A stretch of 64,000 nt of DNA, taken from contig CAJJYZ010000006.1 in assembly GCA_905197485.1 (NCBI GenBank), positions 1 through 64,000 on the forward strand, given 5' to 3'. This stretch comes from an uncultured Lachnospiraceae bacterium. GTDB taxonomy: Bacteria > Bacillota > Clostridia > Lachnospirales > Lachnospiraceae. The notes below the pieces were generated by a model. It did not search any database, was not told the origin of the DNA, and saw only the letters and a program-made list of their open reading frames with translations. Made by a program: the position numbers and the translations under genes. Positions 1-8,780 of this stretch are shown here, piece by piece (position 1 is the first letter of the stretch; the number at the start of each line of letters is the position of its first letter).

Positions 1-102
1 CAAGAAAAACGATTTGTTTTTGTCAAAATCCTTGCAATCATTATACCAGAAAATGTGGCAAAAGTCAGTAAAATCAAGTGTTTTCAGTTTGCTCAGCAGA
101 CA

Positions 103-600
103 CTAATTCACTACAAATATCACTATGATAAAACCTAACACTAAAATTGTCCCTATCATTGCCAACACATTCAGTATTTGATTGGCTTGCTTCGGAAATA
201 TTTTAAAAACTGACAATGCAATGAAAATTCCTATGATACCTCCAACCGTATTATGAATCAAATCCGTAATATCTGTTGCCCCGATTGCAAAAATATACTG
301 TAAAACTTCATATAATAAGCTAATACCCGCTATCGGTGATACTTTTTTCCAAAACGACCAATTTTTCCATAAAATTGTAATATAAACGCCTACCGGAATA
401 AACACAATCGCATTATCTATCATTTCTCCAAAATCAATCTTTCCATTTACAATCACAGATTGTCCATATGGAATCAAATTAATGTTACGAATATGTGGTA
501 AATCTCCTATAAAAACCTGCATTTTAAATAAAATAATCCATGTTAAAATGACAAGATAAACTGCAAATAAAATTTTGGTAAGTTTCTGTTCCTTTTTCAT
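103..600 (-). CDS. VanZ-like family membrane protein
   Basis: A 165-residue, strongly hydrophobic protein with about four membrane segments (near residues 8-27, 62-80, 88-110 and 125-165). The arrangement of a first helix, the NLIPYG stretch, a second helix with IVFIPVGVYI, and the polar DLIHNTVGG motif before the last helices is typical of the VanZ-like family. That family is named after the teicoplanin-resistance accessory protein, but most members have no proven role. The start is the ATG at 600, which has GGAGGAATAGC upstream; the reading frame continues 22 codons further up but without a ribosome site. It stands alone, upstream of the window edge. Family assignment is fairly sure; a role in glycopeptide resistance is not implied. 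Confidence 0.75.
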   Translation of the reverse strand: MKKEQKLTKILFAVYLVILTWIILFKMQVFIGDLPHIRNINLIPYGQSVIVNGKIDFGEMIDNAIVFIPVGVYITILWKNWSFWKKVSPIAGISLLYEVLQYIFAIGATDITDLIHNTVGGIIGIFIALSVFKIFPKQANQILNVLAMIGTILVLGFIIVIFVVN

Positions 601-677
601 AAATGCTATTCCTCCCTGCTTCGGATAATCATAGCACTCAATTTTTAAAATAAAGAACAAAAACATTTAAGGTTTTA

Positions 678-800
678 TTATTTTCCACCGTCCGTCTTTT
701 TCCTGCAAACAGCGGCTGCTCTTTTTCCACTATTCTTAAATGCAAATATCCATGTAGCTATAGTCATAACAACACTTCCTGCTCCCGTAATAATCCACAT
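678..800 (-). CDS. Small single-span membrane peptide (40 aa)
   Basis: A short reading frame of 40 codons plus TAA in the gap between the VanZ-like and AAA-ATPase genes. It starts MWIITGAGSVVMTIATW, giving one hydrophobic helix over residues 2-20, then a very basic tail (FKNSGKRAAA, then CRKKTDGGK). A clear GGAGGAG lies 6 nt before the ATG. The ribosome site, the hydrophobic-then-basic layout and the lack of a competing gene argue that it is translated. I do not recognise a named family. It could be a small membrane regulator, a type I toxin-like peptide or a helper of a neighbouring gene; nothing in the sequence decides between them. Confidence 0.55.
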   Translation of the reverse strand: MWIITGAGSVVMTIATWIFAFKNSGKRAAAVCRKKTDGGK

Positions 801-850
801 GCACAGCTCCTCCAGATTAAGCTGTTTTGAAAAGTCTGCATTCTGCTATA

Positions 851-2542
851 TTATTCTTCTGCCTGTTTCACTTTGCAACGTTTCATATAACATGCAATCC
901 CATATTTTAAAATTTTATCCACTCCGTTCTCCCTGAGTTCTTCATCATATTTCTTTTCCTCTATCTGTTGTAATGCCCGTTCACACGCCTTATCAAGATT
1001 TCCGTCATTGGCATACTTGACTTCGATAAGAATAACCGTTTCACTATTTTCAGTTTCAACGAGAATATCGCTGTATCCTTCGCCGCTTTCCTGATTGGAC
1101 GATACGTACCATTCTTCCTTCACGCCCAGGATTCCGAGCAGTATCCCATGATAAAAGTTCTCCTTACTTGCTTTTCTCACAAACGTATCCCTGATACTGA
1201 TGGTCTTTTTCAAGTAGCTTTCAAAAATTTCCCCTACCTTCGTTTCCTCACCGTTTTTCAGGGCATCACAAAATCGGCTTAATGTATCGCCGTCCTTTGC
1301 AACGCTCTCTTTAAAGTATTCCATTATCTGTGTTTCAAAAATATCCCGTATTTCCAGATTAGGTATCGCAAGTTTATACCTTTTTGCATCAACCCTTCCA
1401 TGCTGTGTTAAATATCCCGTCATAAACAAAAGACTCCAGACGTTCTCTAACGACTGATACATTTCCGGATAGACAAGCTCCTGATGAATCTCTTTTATGA
1501 TTTCTTCTCCGGCAAGCAAAGTTTCAATCTCACGCTTTGTTTTAAAATTACCGGACATTTGAATGAACTTCTTGACAGCGTCATTACTGCTGGTGTTAAT
1601 CCAATAATTTTCCGGAAAAGAATCCCCATGGTCTTTTAATTTATCACAGTAATTCAATACATCCCAGGGACAGTACACTTCTACGCCGCCAAACTGATAC
1701 CCGTCATACCAGTTCTTGACTTCTTCATAATAATCCTCGATTTCATAATACTTCAGCATTTCTCTTACTTCCATATCTGTAAAACCGAAATATTCATCAT
1801 ACCGTTCATCTGTAATGGACAATACTTTCAGATTATTAAGCCCTGTAAAGATACTTTCTTTTGAAATACGCATGCATCCTGTCATCACTGCGAATTTCAG
1901 GCTGTCATTTGTTTTCAATGCCTGTTCCAATAAACTGCGGATTAAAAAAATCATCTGATTATAATACCCATTTTCAAATGCTTTTGCTAATGGAACATCA
2001 TACTCATCAATCAAAAGAACTACTTTTGCTCCATAATGTTTTTCCAATAATTCTGATAATATTTTCAATCCACCACAAAATGCAGCCTCACTCATATTAT
2101 TACTCAAAAGTTCCTTATATTCTAACTTGTCATAATCACTTAAGGCATCACTCCCCAAAAGAAACTGAACATTACGGGCTACTTTTTTCATGATTCGAAC
2201 TGCAAAATCAAATGCATCCTCATAAGTAGCGGCATTGATTCCTTTCAGGGAAATAGAAATAACCGGATATTTCCCCATATACTCTTCACACAGTTTTGTA
2301 TCTTTTGAAATTTCTAATCCCTCAAAGATACTTTGGTCTCTCTCTATGGAAAAAAAGTGTTCCAGCATACTCATATTTAAGGTTTTCCCAAAGCGTCTTG
2401 GTCTGGTAAAAAGATTCACCATTCCACCGTTACGGATTAGTTCTGAAATCAGCCCCGTCTTATCCACATAATAATAGTTATCGTTAATAATCTGCTCAAA
2501 ATTTTCCAATCCCACCGGAAGGCGTTTTCTTTCTTTAACCAT
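851..2542 (-). CDS. AAA-ATPase-like / PD-(D/E)XK nuclease-domain protein (DUF1703 type)
   Basis: About 563 residues. The N-terminus has the YYVDKTGLI stretch and RPRRFGKT (a P-loop variant) typical of the AAA-ATPase-like family (PF09820), followed by a Walker B motif LLIDEYDVPL near residue 180. The C-terminal 120 residues contain GYSDILVE...ILIEVKY, the D...ExK core of a PD-(D/E)XK nuclease fold (PF08011 type). Such proteins occur in many copies in gut Firmicutes and Bacteroidetes; their role is unproven, with suggestions of defence or mobile-element functions. The frame opens at a GTG (2551), but AAGGAG sits only 1 nt before it and about 10 nt before the ATG at 2542, so the ATG is preferred. 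It appears intact. Confidence 0.85.
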   Translation of the reverse strand: MVKERKRLPVGLENFEQIINDNYYYVDKTGLISELIRNGGMVNLFTRPRRFGKTLNMSMLEHFFSIERDQSIFEGLEISKDTKLCEEYMGKYPVISISLKGINAATYEDAFDFAVRIMKKVARNVQFLLGSDALSDYDKLEYKELLSNNMSEAAFCGGLKILSELLEKHYGAKVVLLIDEYDVPLAKAFENGYYNQMIFLIRSLLEQALKTNDSLKFAVMTGCMRISKESIFTGLNNLKVLSITDERYDEYFGFTDMEVREMLKYYEIEDYYEEVKNWYDGYQFGGVEVYCPWDVLNYCDKLKDHGDSFPENYWINTSSNDAVKKFIQMSGNFKTKREIETLLAGEEIIKEIHQELVYPEMYQSLENVWSLLFMTGYLTQHGRVDAKRYKLAIPNLEIRDIFETQIMEYFKESVAKDGDTLSRFCDALKNGEETKVGEIFESYLKKTISIRDTFVRKASKENFYHGILLGILGVKEEWYVSSNQESGEGYSDILVETENSETVILIEVKYANDGNLDKACERALQQIEEKKYDEELRENGVDKILKYGIACYMKRCKVKQAEE

Positions 2543-2889
2543 GTCATCCACACTCCTTCTCTATTGGTTATAGTATAACAAAGATATTCACAAAAACCTA
2601 TACCTAACTTTCCCGTTTTTCTCTCTTCTTCGGACACTCCTAGATTTACGACAAGATAGACGCCTGCCGGAGTTTTTCCTGTACCCTACCTCTAATAAAA
2701 TTCTTCTTGACTGAAAAGGAACTGGGAAAAGAATCACTTTACTTAAAGCATAACTCCCAGCAACAGACAAGAGGACTTGCAAGGTTTCTTGACCTCAAGT
2801 CCTCTACTGTATCATGGTGCTGTTGACTGTATCCGTTCCGTCAAGAACTGCCCTACGGCGTATCGGCTACGTCTTGTTCCTTGCCCTCA
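2543..2889. other. Gene-free gap with a strong hairpin, probable remnant DNA
   Basis: No convincing gene is seen in this stretch of about 350 bases. A 9-bp perfect stem (GAGGACTTG / CAAGTCCTC) lies at 2771-2804, with a small internal CAAG/CTTG stem. The GC-richer segment around 2820-2880 looks unlike the AT-rich neighbours and may be a leftover of a mobile element. Short open frames here have no ribosome sites and no family features. Confidence 0.4.
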
Positions 2890-3342
2890 CTACATTTCTC
2901 TCAACTTTTTAGAAACTATAAAATTACAAAAAAATGCTACTGCTACAATAATAAAGCAAATGATTATACACCATGCAGGTACTCTCATATCCAATTGTAC
3001 TCGTAACAAAATCGTGATTGCTAAAAATACAGCTCCCACAATTTGTATAAAATATAATATCTTTTTTTGAAGTGTCTGTAAATGCTTCTTGCCTTTTATT
3101 CTTTCAGATTTCCATATTCCATAATTTACTTGAATATCATTTACATCTTCATCCGATAGAAGTTTATCCATACTGACACTTAGTTCTAATGCCAGTTTTT
3201 TTGCCGTAATCAAGTCTGGACATCTTGAACCATTTTCCCAACGACACACCGTCTGCCTTGAAACATATAGCTTATCTGCAAGTTGTTGCTGCGTTAGGTT
3301 TTGTTCTTCCCTGAGTTTTTTGATATTATTACTGAACGCCAT
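2890..3342 (-). CDS. XRE-family regulator with C-terminal membrane anchor
   Basis: About 150 residues. Residues 5-60 form an XRE/Cro-type helix-turn-helix: LREEQNLTQQQLADKLYVSR then QTVCRWENGSRCPD, followed by SMDKLLSDED. The C-terminal half has two hydrophobic segments (about residues 90-110 and 120-142), separated by a short polar turn, so the DNA-binding domain would be tethered on the cytoplasmic face of the membrane. The ATG at 3342 is preferred over one 6 nt upstream because AAGGAAGG is 7 nt before it. A second regulator of the same design lies just upstream, but the 170-base gap suggests separate transcription. Targets are unknown. Confidence 0.8.
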   Translation of the reverse strand: MAFSNNIKKLREEQNLTQQQLADKLYVSRQTVCRWENGSRCPDLITAKKLALELSVSMDKLLSDEDVNDIQVNYGIWKSERIKGKKHLQTLQKKILYFIQIVGAVFLAITILLRVQLDMRVPAWCIIICFIIVAVAFFCNFIVSKKLREM

Positions 3343-3511
3343 ACTCATACCTTCCTTTCATTCACATTCTTCATACACATTATATAGCGGTAGAATAAAA
3401 ATAAAAGTACCAGTATGTATTTCCTTTGTTGACATTTTGGTAACATCAGTAATAGCCTTCTTACTTCATTTGAACTTTCCATTATGCAGACAGACTGGGG
3501 GATACTTTTTC

Positions 3512-3910
3512 CTATTTATCTTTTAATAAAGAAATTGAAATGCTTGCCAGACCAATTCCTAACATAATGAATGCTGTATTTGTTTCCAATTCACCTAAAA
3601 CAGATAATACTGTTACAGCTATCCCCATCGCAATTCCAATACCTTTAAGTGCTATATCAATAATCTCGTCTCCTTTGTTTTTGCTGATATTTTCTTTGAC
3701 TTCTGTCTTTACCTGCATTAAATCATCAACAGAAACATCCAAAATCTCTGCCAATTCAGGAATTGAATTTATATCAGGGAAAGACAAATTTCTTTCCCAT
3801 TTAGAAACTGCTTTATCTGTTACACCCATTTTTTCTGCAAGTTCTAACTGAGTCATTCCCTTCTCTTTTCTTAATGATGAAATCATCATACCAAGCGTCT
3901 GTTTCTTCAT
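3512..3910 (-). CDS. XRE-family regulator with C-terminal membrane segments
   Basis: About 132 residues. The N-terminal helix-turn-helix reads LRKEKGMTQLELAEKMGVTD then KAVSKWERNLSFPD, a common XRE pattern of Firmicutes, followed by LAEILDVSVDDLM. The C-terminal third (about residues 85-128) holds two hydrophobic stretches, so it is likely membrane-anchored. The start at 3910 has GGAGGAG a few bases before it; the open frame runs 17 codons further up without support. It is similar in architecture, but not closely in sequence, to the regulator at 2890-3342. No partner gene is evident. Confidence 0.8.
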   Translation of the reverse strand: MKKQTLGMMISSLRKEKGMTQLELAEKMGVTDKAVSKWERNLSFPDINSIPELAEILDVSVDDLMQVKTEVKENISKNKGDEIIDIALKGIGIAMGIAVTVLSVLGELETNTAFIMLGIGLASISISLLKDK

Positions 3911-4032
3911 CTGCCCGCTCCTCCTTGTTTTTGATGATTGCATCGTATCACATCCCTTCAAATTTGTTCAACCAACTATCAGTTTAGTTAACGTAACCAT
4001 TAGTTTACCTACTATTTCTCCTAAATAAACGG

Positions 4033-4075
4033 AAGAGATAGTCTTATCTCCACAAATGGGATAATCCTATCTCTT
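4033..4075. terminator. Long hairpin downstream of the integrase remnant
   Basis: The arms AAGAGATAG (4033-4041) and CTATCTCTT (4067-4075) pair perfectly, and inner bases TTATC/GATAA extend the stem. It lies about 110 nt beyond the integrase remnant's stop codon on the minus strand. There is no long T-run, so it could be a weak terminator or a recombination-site structure. Confidence 0.4.
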
Positions 4076-4162
4076 TCGTTATTCGCACTGCCTATTTCTG
4101 CACAATATTTATATCTACTCGAAAATGTTGATTTTACGCTGTTTTTCGCTATCTATCTTCTG

Positions 4163-4189
4163 ATTTACTCCATTTTTACTCCAATTTTA
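4163..4189. repeat. Left copy of a TTTACTCCA(A)TTTT repeat pair (possible attachment-site relic)
   Basis: The words ATTTACTCCATTTT (4163-4176) and TTTACTCCAATTTTA (4175-4189) occur here and again, in the same order and orientation, at 6012-6025 and 6035-6049. They flank the remnant region and touch the integrase stop codon, as attachment sites often do. AT-richness makes chance or shared coding ancestry possible. Confidence 0.35.
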
Positions 4190-4315
4190 AACCAATATTT
4201 TCAGTTTGGCTACTTCTTCTTTTTTCTTTTCTTCTGAAACATGCGTGTATAAATCAGTTGTCATTACCAATGTGGAGTGACCTAAGAGTTTCTGCACTAC
4301 CTGTTGGTCTATAAC
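4187..4315 (-). pseudogene. C-terminal remnant of a tyrosine recombinase (integrase)
   Basis: The last ~42 codons of a phage/ICE-type integrase: VVQKLLGHSTLVMTTDLYTHV followed by a lysine/glutamate-rich tail ending in KLKILV. The GHS histidine and the tyrosine in DLYTHV match the last catalytic residues of tyrosine recombinases. Upstream of about 4315 the sequence stops resembling an integrase and plus-strand regulator sequence begins, so the N-terminal ~350 residues are lost. It cannot be functional. Confidence 0.75.
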
Positions 4316-4342
4316 GAGATATGGAAAGAGAGGGTTTTTCAG

Positions 4343-4510
4343 ATGAATACAATCGCAGAACAGATTAAATTTGCCATGAGAGCAAAAAATAAAAAACAGG
4401 TGGATATAGTCAAAGATACAGGTATCAGCAAAGGGGCGTTCAGTTCCTATCTTTCGGGACAATACAATCCAAAAGCCGATAAAATGGAATTGATTGCCGA
4501 CTCCTTAGAC
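4343..4510 (+). pseudogene. N-terminal remnant of an XRE/cI-like regulator
   Basis: About 55 codons starting ATG after a GAGAGGG ribosome site. The peptide MNTIAEQIKFAMRAKNKKQV...GISKGAFSSYLSGQYNP then KADKMELIADSLD is the helix-turn-helix of a phage-type repressor. At about 4505-4512 the frame leaves the family and runs into IS110 transposase sequence in another frame, ending at a chance stop near 4531. The usual C-terminal half is missing. Confidence 0.65.
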
Positions 4511-5391
4511 AGACGAAAACGGATAAAGTAGATGCCCGCACGATTGCTTCTATGTTGATGTCTGATGTGAACTTAAAGTCCTACTCAGACACATCTTACC
4601 ACAACGAAGAGTTAAAGTCATTAACTCGTTATCGTTTTGATAAAGTCAAAGAACGGGCAAAGTTAAAATCATCCATTTCAAGACTTGTCTGTATTTTATT
4701 CCCTGAATTAGAAAAGCTAGTGCCAACACTTCATATGGCATCTGTTTATGCAATGCTTTCTGAATTTCCGGGTTCAAAGCAAGTAGCAAATGCACATCTT
4801 ACCAGACTTACAAACCTTCTTTCAGAAGCTTCTAAAGGTCGATACGGTAAAAGTACCGCCATTACTTTCAGAGAAGTGGCTAGAAATTCAATCGGTTCAA
4901 ATATACCTGCAAAATCACTTGAATTAAAGCACACAATAAAACTTATTCATGAACTCGATTCAGAGATTGATGAAATCGAAAATGAAATAAAAATCATTAT
5001 GGATGAAATCAATTCTCCGATTCTTAGCATCCCAGGAATAAACTATCGTATGGGTGCCATGATAATTGCAGAGATTGGCGATTTTAACCGTTTTGATTCA
5101 TCTGATAAAATACTCGCTTACGCTGGTTTTTCGCCTTCTACATACCAATCCGGTCAACTGGATGGCGCATATGCACATATGGAAAAGCGAGGTTCACGTT
5201 ATCTTAGATATGCACTATATAATGCAGCCAAATATGTCTGTCACTGGGACCCAACCTTTGCTGAATATCTTGCAAAGAAAAGAGCTGAAGGTAAACACTA
5301 CAACGTAGCTATTTCACATGCAGTCAAAAAGCTGGTACGAGTTATCTATCATTTAGAAAAAACAAACCAACAATACATCAAAGCAGCTTAA
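4510..5391 (+). pseudogene. 5'-truncated IS110-family transposase
   Basis: The frame can be read from about 4510 as KTDKVDARTIASMLM and onward for about 290 codons. TDKVDA supplies the last two aspartates of the DEDD RuvC-like domain, but the first D and E with ~100 N-terminal residues are missing, removed at the junction with the XRE fragment. The C-terminal transposase domain (PF02371) is intact: SIPGINYRMGAMIIAEIGDF, then ILAYAGFSPSTYQSGQ with the presumed catalytic serine in YQSG, and EKRGSRYLRYALYNA. No ribosome site precedes the internal ATG at 4552. The upstream end, where IS110 elements carry the bridge-RNA locus, is gone, so it should be inactive. Confidence 0.85.
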
Positions 5392-5511
5392 ATCTTTCTA
5401 ACTCAATACTCCCTTTTGAGCACCAATAACGATGCTCTGTTTGTCATGCAGTTTTCAATGTTCAAATATATCTAAAATGTATTTCTGCACTTTATTCAAA
5501 AAATATCATTT

Positions 5512-5934
5512 TCAGACTTGACTTTTAATAGTTAGTCTTTCAAGCACATGTAATATTTCTAATAATTTTCTTCTTTTAATATGTTTATATATTCCAATGC
5601 CACCAATAACTAGAACAAGAATAAAAATCAATCCCCCTGTTACTCCTGTCACTTTTATATCTAGCAATGCCACTATCGAAATCATTAATGCTGCCATGCC
5701 AATGTTAAAATCCAACAAATTACTATCTAAATAAGATTGACATGCTATTTTATACTCTTCCAAAATCTCTTTTTCATTATTATATTTCCTTGTTGCTAAA
5801 ACAAGTTTATGTTCCAAACATCTATAAAACGAACTACTCTGATTATCTTTATAGCATTTCTCTGCCTGTTTATATATATCCATTAGTTCGTCAATTCTTT
5901 TACTTTGTATCATAAAATATATTTTCTCAATCAT
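5512..5934 (-). CDS. Hypothetical protein with two C-terminal membrane segments
   Basis: 140 residues that match no family I recognise. Residues 1-72 are charged and helical (MIQSKRIDELMDIYKQAEK and similar), suggesting a cytoplasmic coiled region. Residues 75-92 and 95-113 are hydrophobic (IGMAALMISIVALL; GGLIFILVLVIGGIGIY) and are followed by a basic KHIKRRK stretch. An AAAGGAG lies 9 nt before the ATG. It sits alone within the remnant region between IS110 and leuS, so it may be cargo of the decayed element. Confidence 0.6.
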   Translation of the reverse strand: MIEKIYFMIQSKRIDELMDIYKQAEKCYKDNQSSSFYRCLEHKLVLATRKYNNEKEILEEYKIACQSYLDSNLLDFNIGMAALMISIVALLDIKVTGVTGGLIFILVLVIGGIGIYKHIKRRKLLEILHVLERLTIKSQV

Positions 5935-6011
5935 TTCCTAACACTCCTTTTAAAAATAACGCAGACAATATCTCTACTATCTGCGTCATTTCTTTCATGT
6001 CTTCTTGAAAT

Positions 6012-6060
6012 ATTTACTCCATTTTCTTTCAATCTTTACTCCAATTTTACTCCATTTTAA
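6012..6060. repeat. Right copy of the TTTACTCCA(A)TTTT repeat pair
   Basis: Carries ATTTACTCCATTTT (6012-6025) and TTTACTCCAATTTTA (6035-6049), matching the words at 4163-4189. On the minus strand this stretch can be read as an integrase-like tail (WSKIGVK), interrupted upstream by a TAG, so it may instead be the degraded end of a second recombinase gene. Confidence 0.35.
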
Positions 6061-6191
6061 AAATCTGTTACGATATTTTGCGGTATTCTACGATACCTTT
6101 TCTTTGAAGAAAAATGTCCGTAAACCTTGATTTCAAGCGAACTTTTCAATATTTCCAAGTACTTTATTCTGTTGTGAGAATTTTTTCTCAA

Positions 6192-8615
6192 TTATTTCAT
6201 TACAATGTTTATGATTCTGCCCGGTACGTAAATCTCTTTTACAATTGTACCTGTCAATTTTTCTGCGATTGCTTCTTTTCCTGCTGCAATGGCATCTTCT
6301 TTAGAGATGTCTGCAGGGATTGTGATGATAGCTCTTGTTTTTCCGTTAATCTGAACAGCTACTTCTTTCTCATCATCTTTCATTTTCTCTTTGTCGTATG
6401 TCGGCCATCCTGCATTGAATACAGTTCCTTCATGACCTAACTGCTGCCATAATTCTTCTGCCATATGTGGTGCAAACGGTGCAAGAAGTACCGCGAGTGT
6501 GCTTAATGTTTCTTTGTCGATTCCGCCTTCTTTTTTCGCGATTTCGATTAATTTGTTATTGTACTCCATGAATCCGGAGATTACCGTATTCAAACTGAAA
6601 CTTTCGAGACGTGTTGTGATGTCGTATACCATTTTGTTGCGAACTTTCACCATCTCTTTCGTTGCTTCAATCTCTTTCTCTTTATTATCCATCACGAGAT
6701 TCCATACACGATTTAAGAAACGATATACACCGTCGATTCCGCGGTCATCCCATTCTGCGTCTAATTCTGGCGGACCTACGAATAATTCATACATTCTTAA
6801 GGAATCGCATCCGTAATCTCTTACGAGGTCATCCGGAGAAACAACGTTTCCTTTGGACTTACTCATCTTGATACCGTTTTTACCGGTAATCATACCCTGG
6901 TTGAACAATTTCTTAAACGGCTCATCGAAGTCGATTGCTCCGATATCATATAAGAATTTTGTGTAGAAACGTGAGTATAATAAGTGAAGAACGGCATGTT
7001 CTACACCGCCGATATACATATCTACCGGAAGCATTTCGTCTGCTTTTTCTTTGGATACAAGTTCTTCTGAGTTATGGCTGTCCACATAACGTAAGAAATA
7101 CCATGAAGAACCTGCCCACTGCGGCATTGTATTTGTCTCGCGTTTTGCAGGTTTTCCGCAGACCGGACATGTTGTGTTTACCCAGCTTTCGATTCCTGCA
7201 AGCGGAGATTCTCCTGTTCCTGTCGGCTCATAAGAATCTACATCCGGTAGTGTGAGTGGAAGCTGGTCTTCCGGTACTGGAACGGCTCCACAATCCGGGC
7301 AGTGTACGATTGGAATCGGCTCTCCCCAATAACGCTGACGCGAGAATACCCAGTCACGTAATTTGTAGTTTACAGTCGCGCGTCCGATACCACGTTCTTC
7401 GATGATATGTGGCGCTTCTTTTTTGAGAACTGCAGATTCCATTCCGTTCCATTCTCCGGAATTAATCATCGTTCCTGATGCTTCTGTGTAAGCCTCTGTC
7501 ATGTTTTCGATTTCTTTTCCGTCTTTTGCGATTACCTGAACGATTGGAATATTGAATTTTGTCGCAAATTCAAAGTCGCGGTCATCGTGAGCCGGTACGC
7601 ACATGATAGCTCCTGTACCATAATCAGCCAATACATAATCCGATAACCAGATTGGTGTCTTCGCTCCGTTTAACGGATTGATTGCGTAAGAACCTGTGAA
7701 TACACCTGTCTTTTCTTTATCCTGAAGTCTGTCTACATTAGACTTCATGGAAGCATCGTTGATATATTTTTCTACCGCTTCTCTTGTCTCGTCTGTCGCT
7801 AATTTTGCTGCGAGCGCGTGCTCCGGAGCAAGTACCATGAATGTTGCACCGTAGAGCGTATCCGGTCTTGTCGTGTAGACTGTGATTTTTTCATCCATTC
7901 CCTCTACCGGGAAATCTACCTCTGCGCCGTAGGATTTTCCAATCCATTCAGCCTGCATTTTCTTAACTTTCTCCGGCCAGTCTAATTTATCAAGGTCGTT
8001 TAAGAGACGGTCAGCGTATTTTGTGATGCGGAGCATCCACTGACGTAAGTTTTTCTTTGTTACTTCTGTTCCACAACGCTCGCATTTTCCGTTAACAACT
8101 TCCTCGTTTGCAAGCCCGGTCTTACATGACGGACACCAGTTAATCGGGAATTCTTTCTCGTAAGCAAGACCTTCCTTGAACATTTTTACGAAAATCCACT
8201 GTGTCCATTTGTAGAACTCAGGGTCTGTTGTGTTAACTTCCATATCCCAATCGTAAAGAGCTGCGATTTCGTTAATCTGTCGTTTGATATTTTTTACGTT
8301 TTCCGCTGTTGAAATAGATGGGTGCACACCCATTTTAATCGCGTAGTTTTCTGCCGGAAGGCCAAACGCATCCCATCCCATCGGATGTACGATATAGTAT
8401 TTCTGTAATAATTTGTAACGGCTCCATACGTCAGAAATTACATATCCTCTCCAGTGACCTACGTGAAGTCCGTTTCCTGACGGATATGGGAACATATCCA
8501 GACAGTAATATTTCTCTCTTTTTCCATTCTCATCTTCTTTAACATTTACCGGGTTCTTTTCCCAGTTCTCACGCCATTTTTTCTCAATGGCCTTGTGATT
8601 GTAAGGTGTTGCCAT
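6192..8615 (-). CDS. leuS: Leucyl-tRNA synthetase
   Basis: 807 residues, the usual length for bacterial LeuRS. It charges tRNA-Leu with leucine in the cytoplasm. The class I signatures are present: HVGH (HIGH motif) at residues 51-54 in YPSGNGLHVGHWRGY, and KMSKSKGN near residue 570. The zinc-like cysteines CPSC...CERC near residues 155-175, the CP1 editing insertion with TTRPDTLYGATF, and the C-terminal anticodon/tail domains are all seen. The ATG at 8615 follows AGAGGAG; the longer frame (to 8666) has no site. Expression is predicted to depend on the T-box leader upstream. The gene is complete. Confidence 0.97.
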   Translation of the reverse strand: MATPYNHKAIEKKWRENWEKNPVNVKEDENGKREKYYCLDMFPYPSGNGLHVGHWRGYVISDVWSRYKLLQKYYIVHPMGWDAFGLPAENYAIKMGVHPSISTAENVKNIKRQINEIAALYDWDMEVNTTDPEFYKWTQWIFVKMFKEGLAYEKEFPINWCPSCKTGLANEEVVNGKCERCGTEVTKKNLRQWMLRITKYADRLLNDLDKLDWPEKVKKMQAEWIGKSYGAEVDFPVEGMDEKITVYTTRPDTLYGATFMVLAPEHALAAKLATDETREAVEKYINDASMKSNVDRLQDKEKTGVFTGSYAINPLNGAKTPIWLSDYVLADYGTGAIMCVPAHDDRDFEFATKFNIPIVQVIAKDGKEIENMTEAYTEASGTMINSGEWNGMESAVLKKEAPHIIEERGIGRATVNYKLRDWVFSRQRYWGEPIPIVHCPDCGAVPVPEDQLPLTLPDVDSYEPTGTGESPLAGIESWVNTTCPVCGKPAKRETNTMPQWAGSSWYFLRYVDSHNSEELVSKEKADEMLPVDMYIGGVEHAVLHLLYSRFYTKFLYDIGAIDFDEPFKKLFNQGMITGKNGIKMSKSKGNVVSPDDLVRDYGCDSLRMYELFVGPPELDAEWDDRGIDGVYRFLNRVWNLVMDNKEKEIEATKEMVKVRNKMVYDITTRLESFSLNTVISGFMEYNNKLIEIAKKEGGIDKETLSTLAVLLAPFAPHMAEELWQQLGHEGTVFNAGWPTYDKEKMKDDEKEVAVQINGKTRAIITIPADISKEDAIAAGKEAIAEKLTGTIVKEIYVPGRIINIVMK

Positions 8616-8780
8616 GATTTTTCTCCTCTCTGATTTGTAATTCGCAAAAGAATGTGCATCGCACATTCTTCTCGCGCGAACGGTTCACGAAGTGATAATT
8701 TCATCTCCGCGAGCTGCGCATCTTGCACGAAGTGCTTTCTTTTTGAATTGCAGGATTCTGAAAGAATTCTCTGTAATTCA
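8616..8780 (-). other. Extended leader between the T-box terminator and leuS
   Basis: This 165-nt segment is unusually long for the distance from a T-box terminator to its gene. It contains an inverted repeat around 8745-8779 (GAATTRCAG / CTGTAATTC type arms) and a short AATGTGC/GCACATT palindrome near 8649-8665. No gene is seen in it. Confidence 0.5.

Noticed and set aside
1861..2193. Plus-strand open frame of 110 codons opposite the AAA/nuclease gene
   Set aside because: Shadow of a clearly coding minus-strand gene; no ribosome site and no family features.
2588..2782. Minus-strand open frame of 64 codons in the gap after the AAA/nuclease gene
   Set aside because: No ribosome site and no domain features; more likely remnant DNA than a gene.
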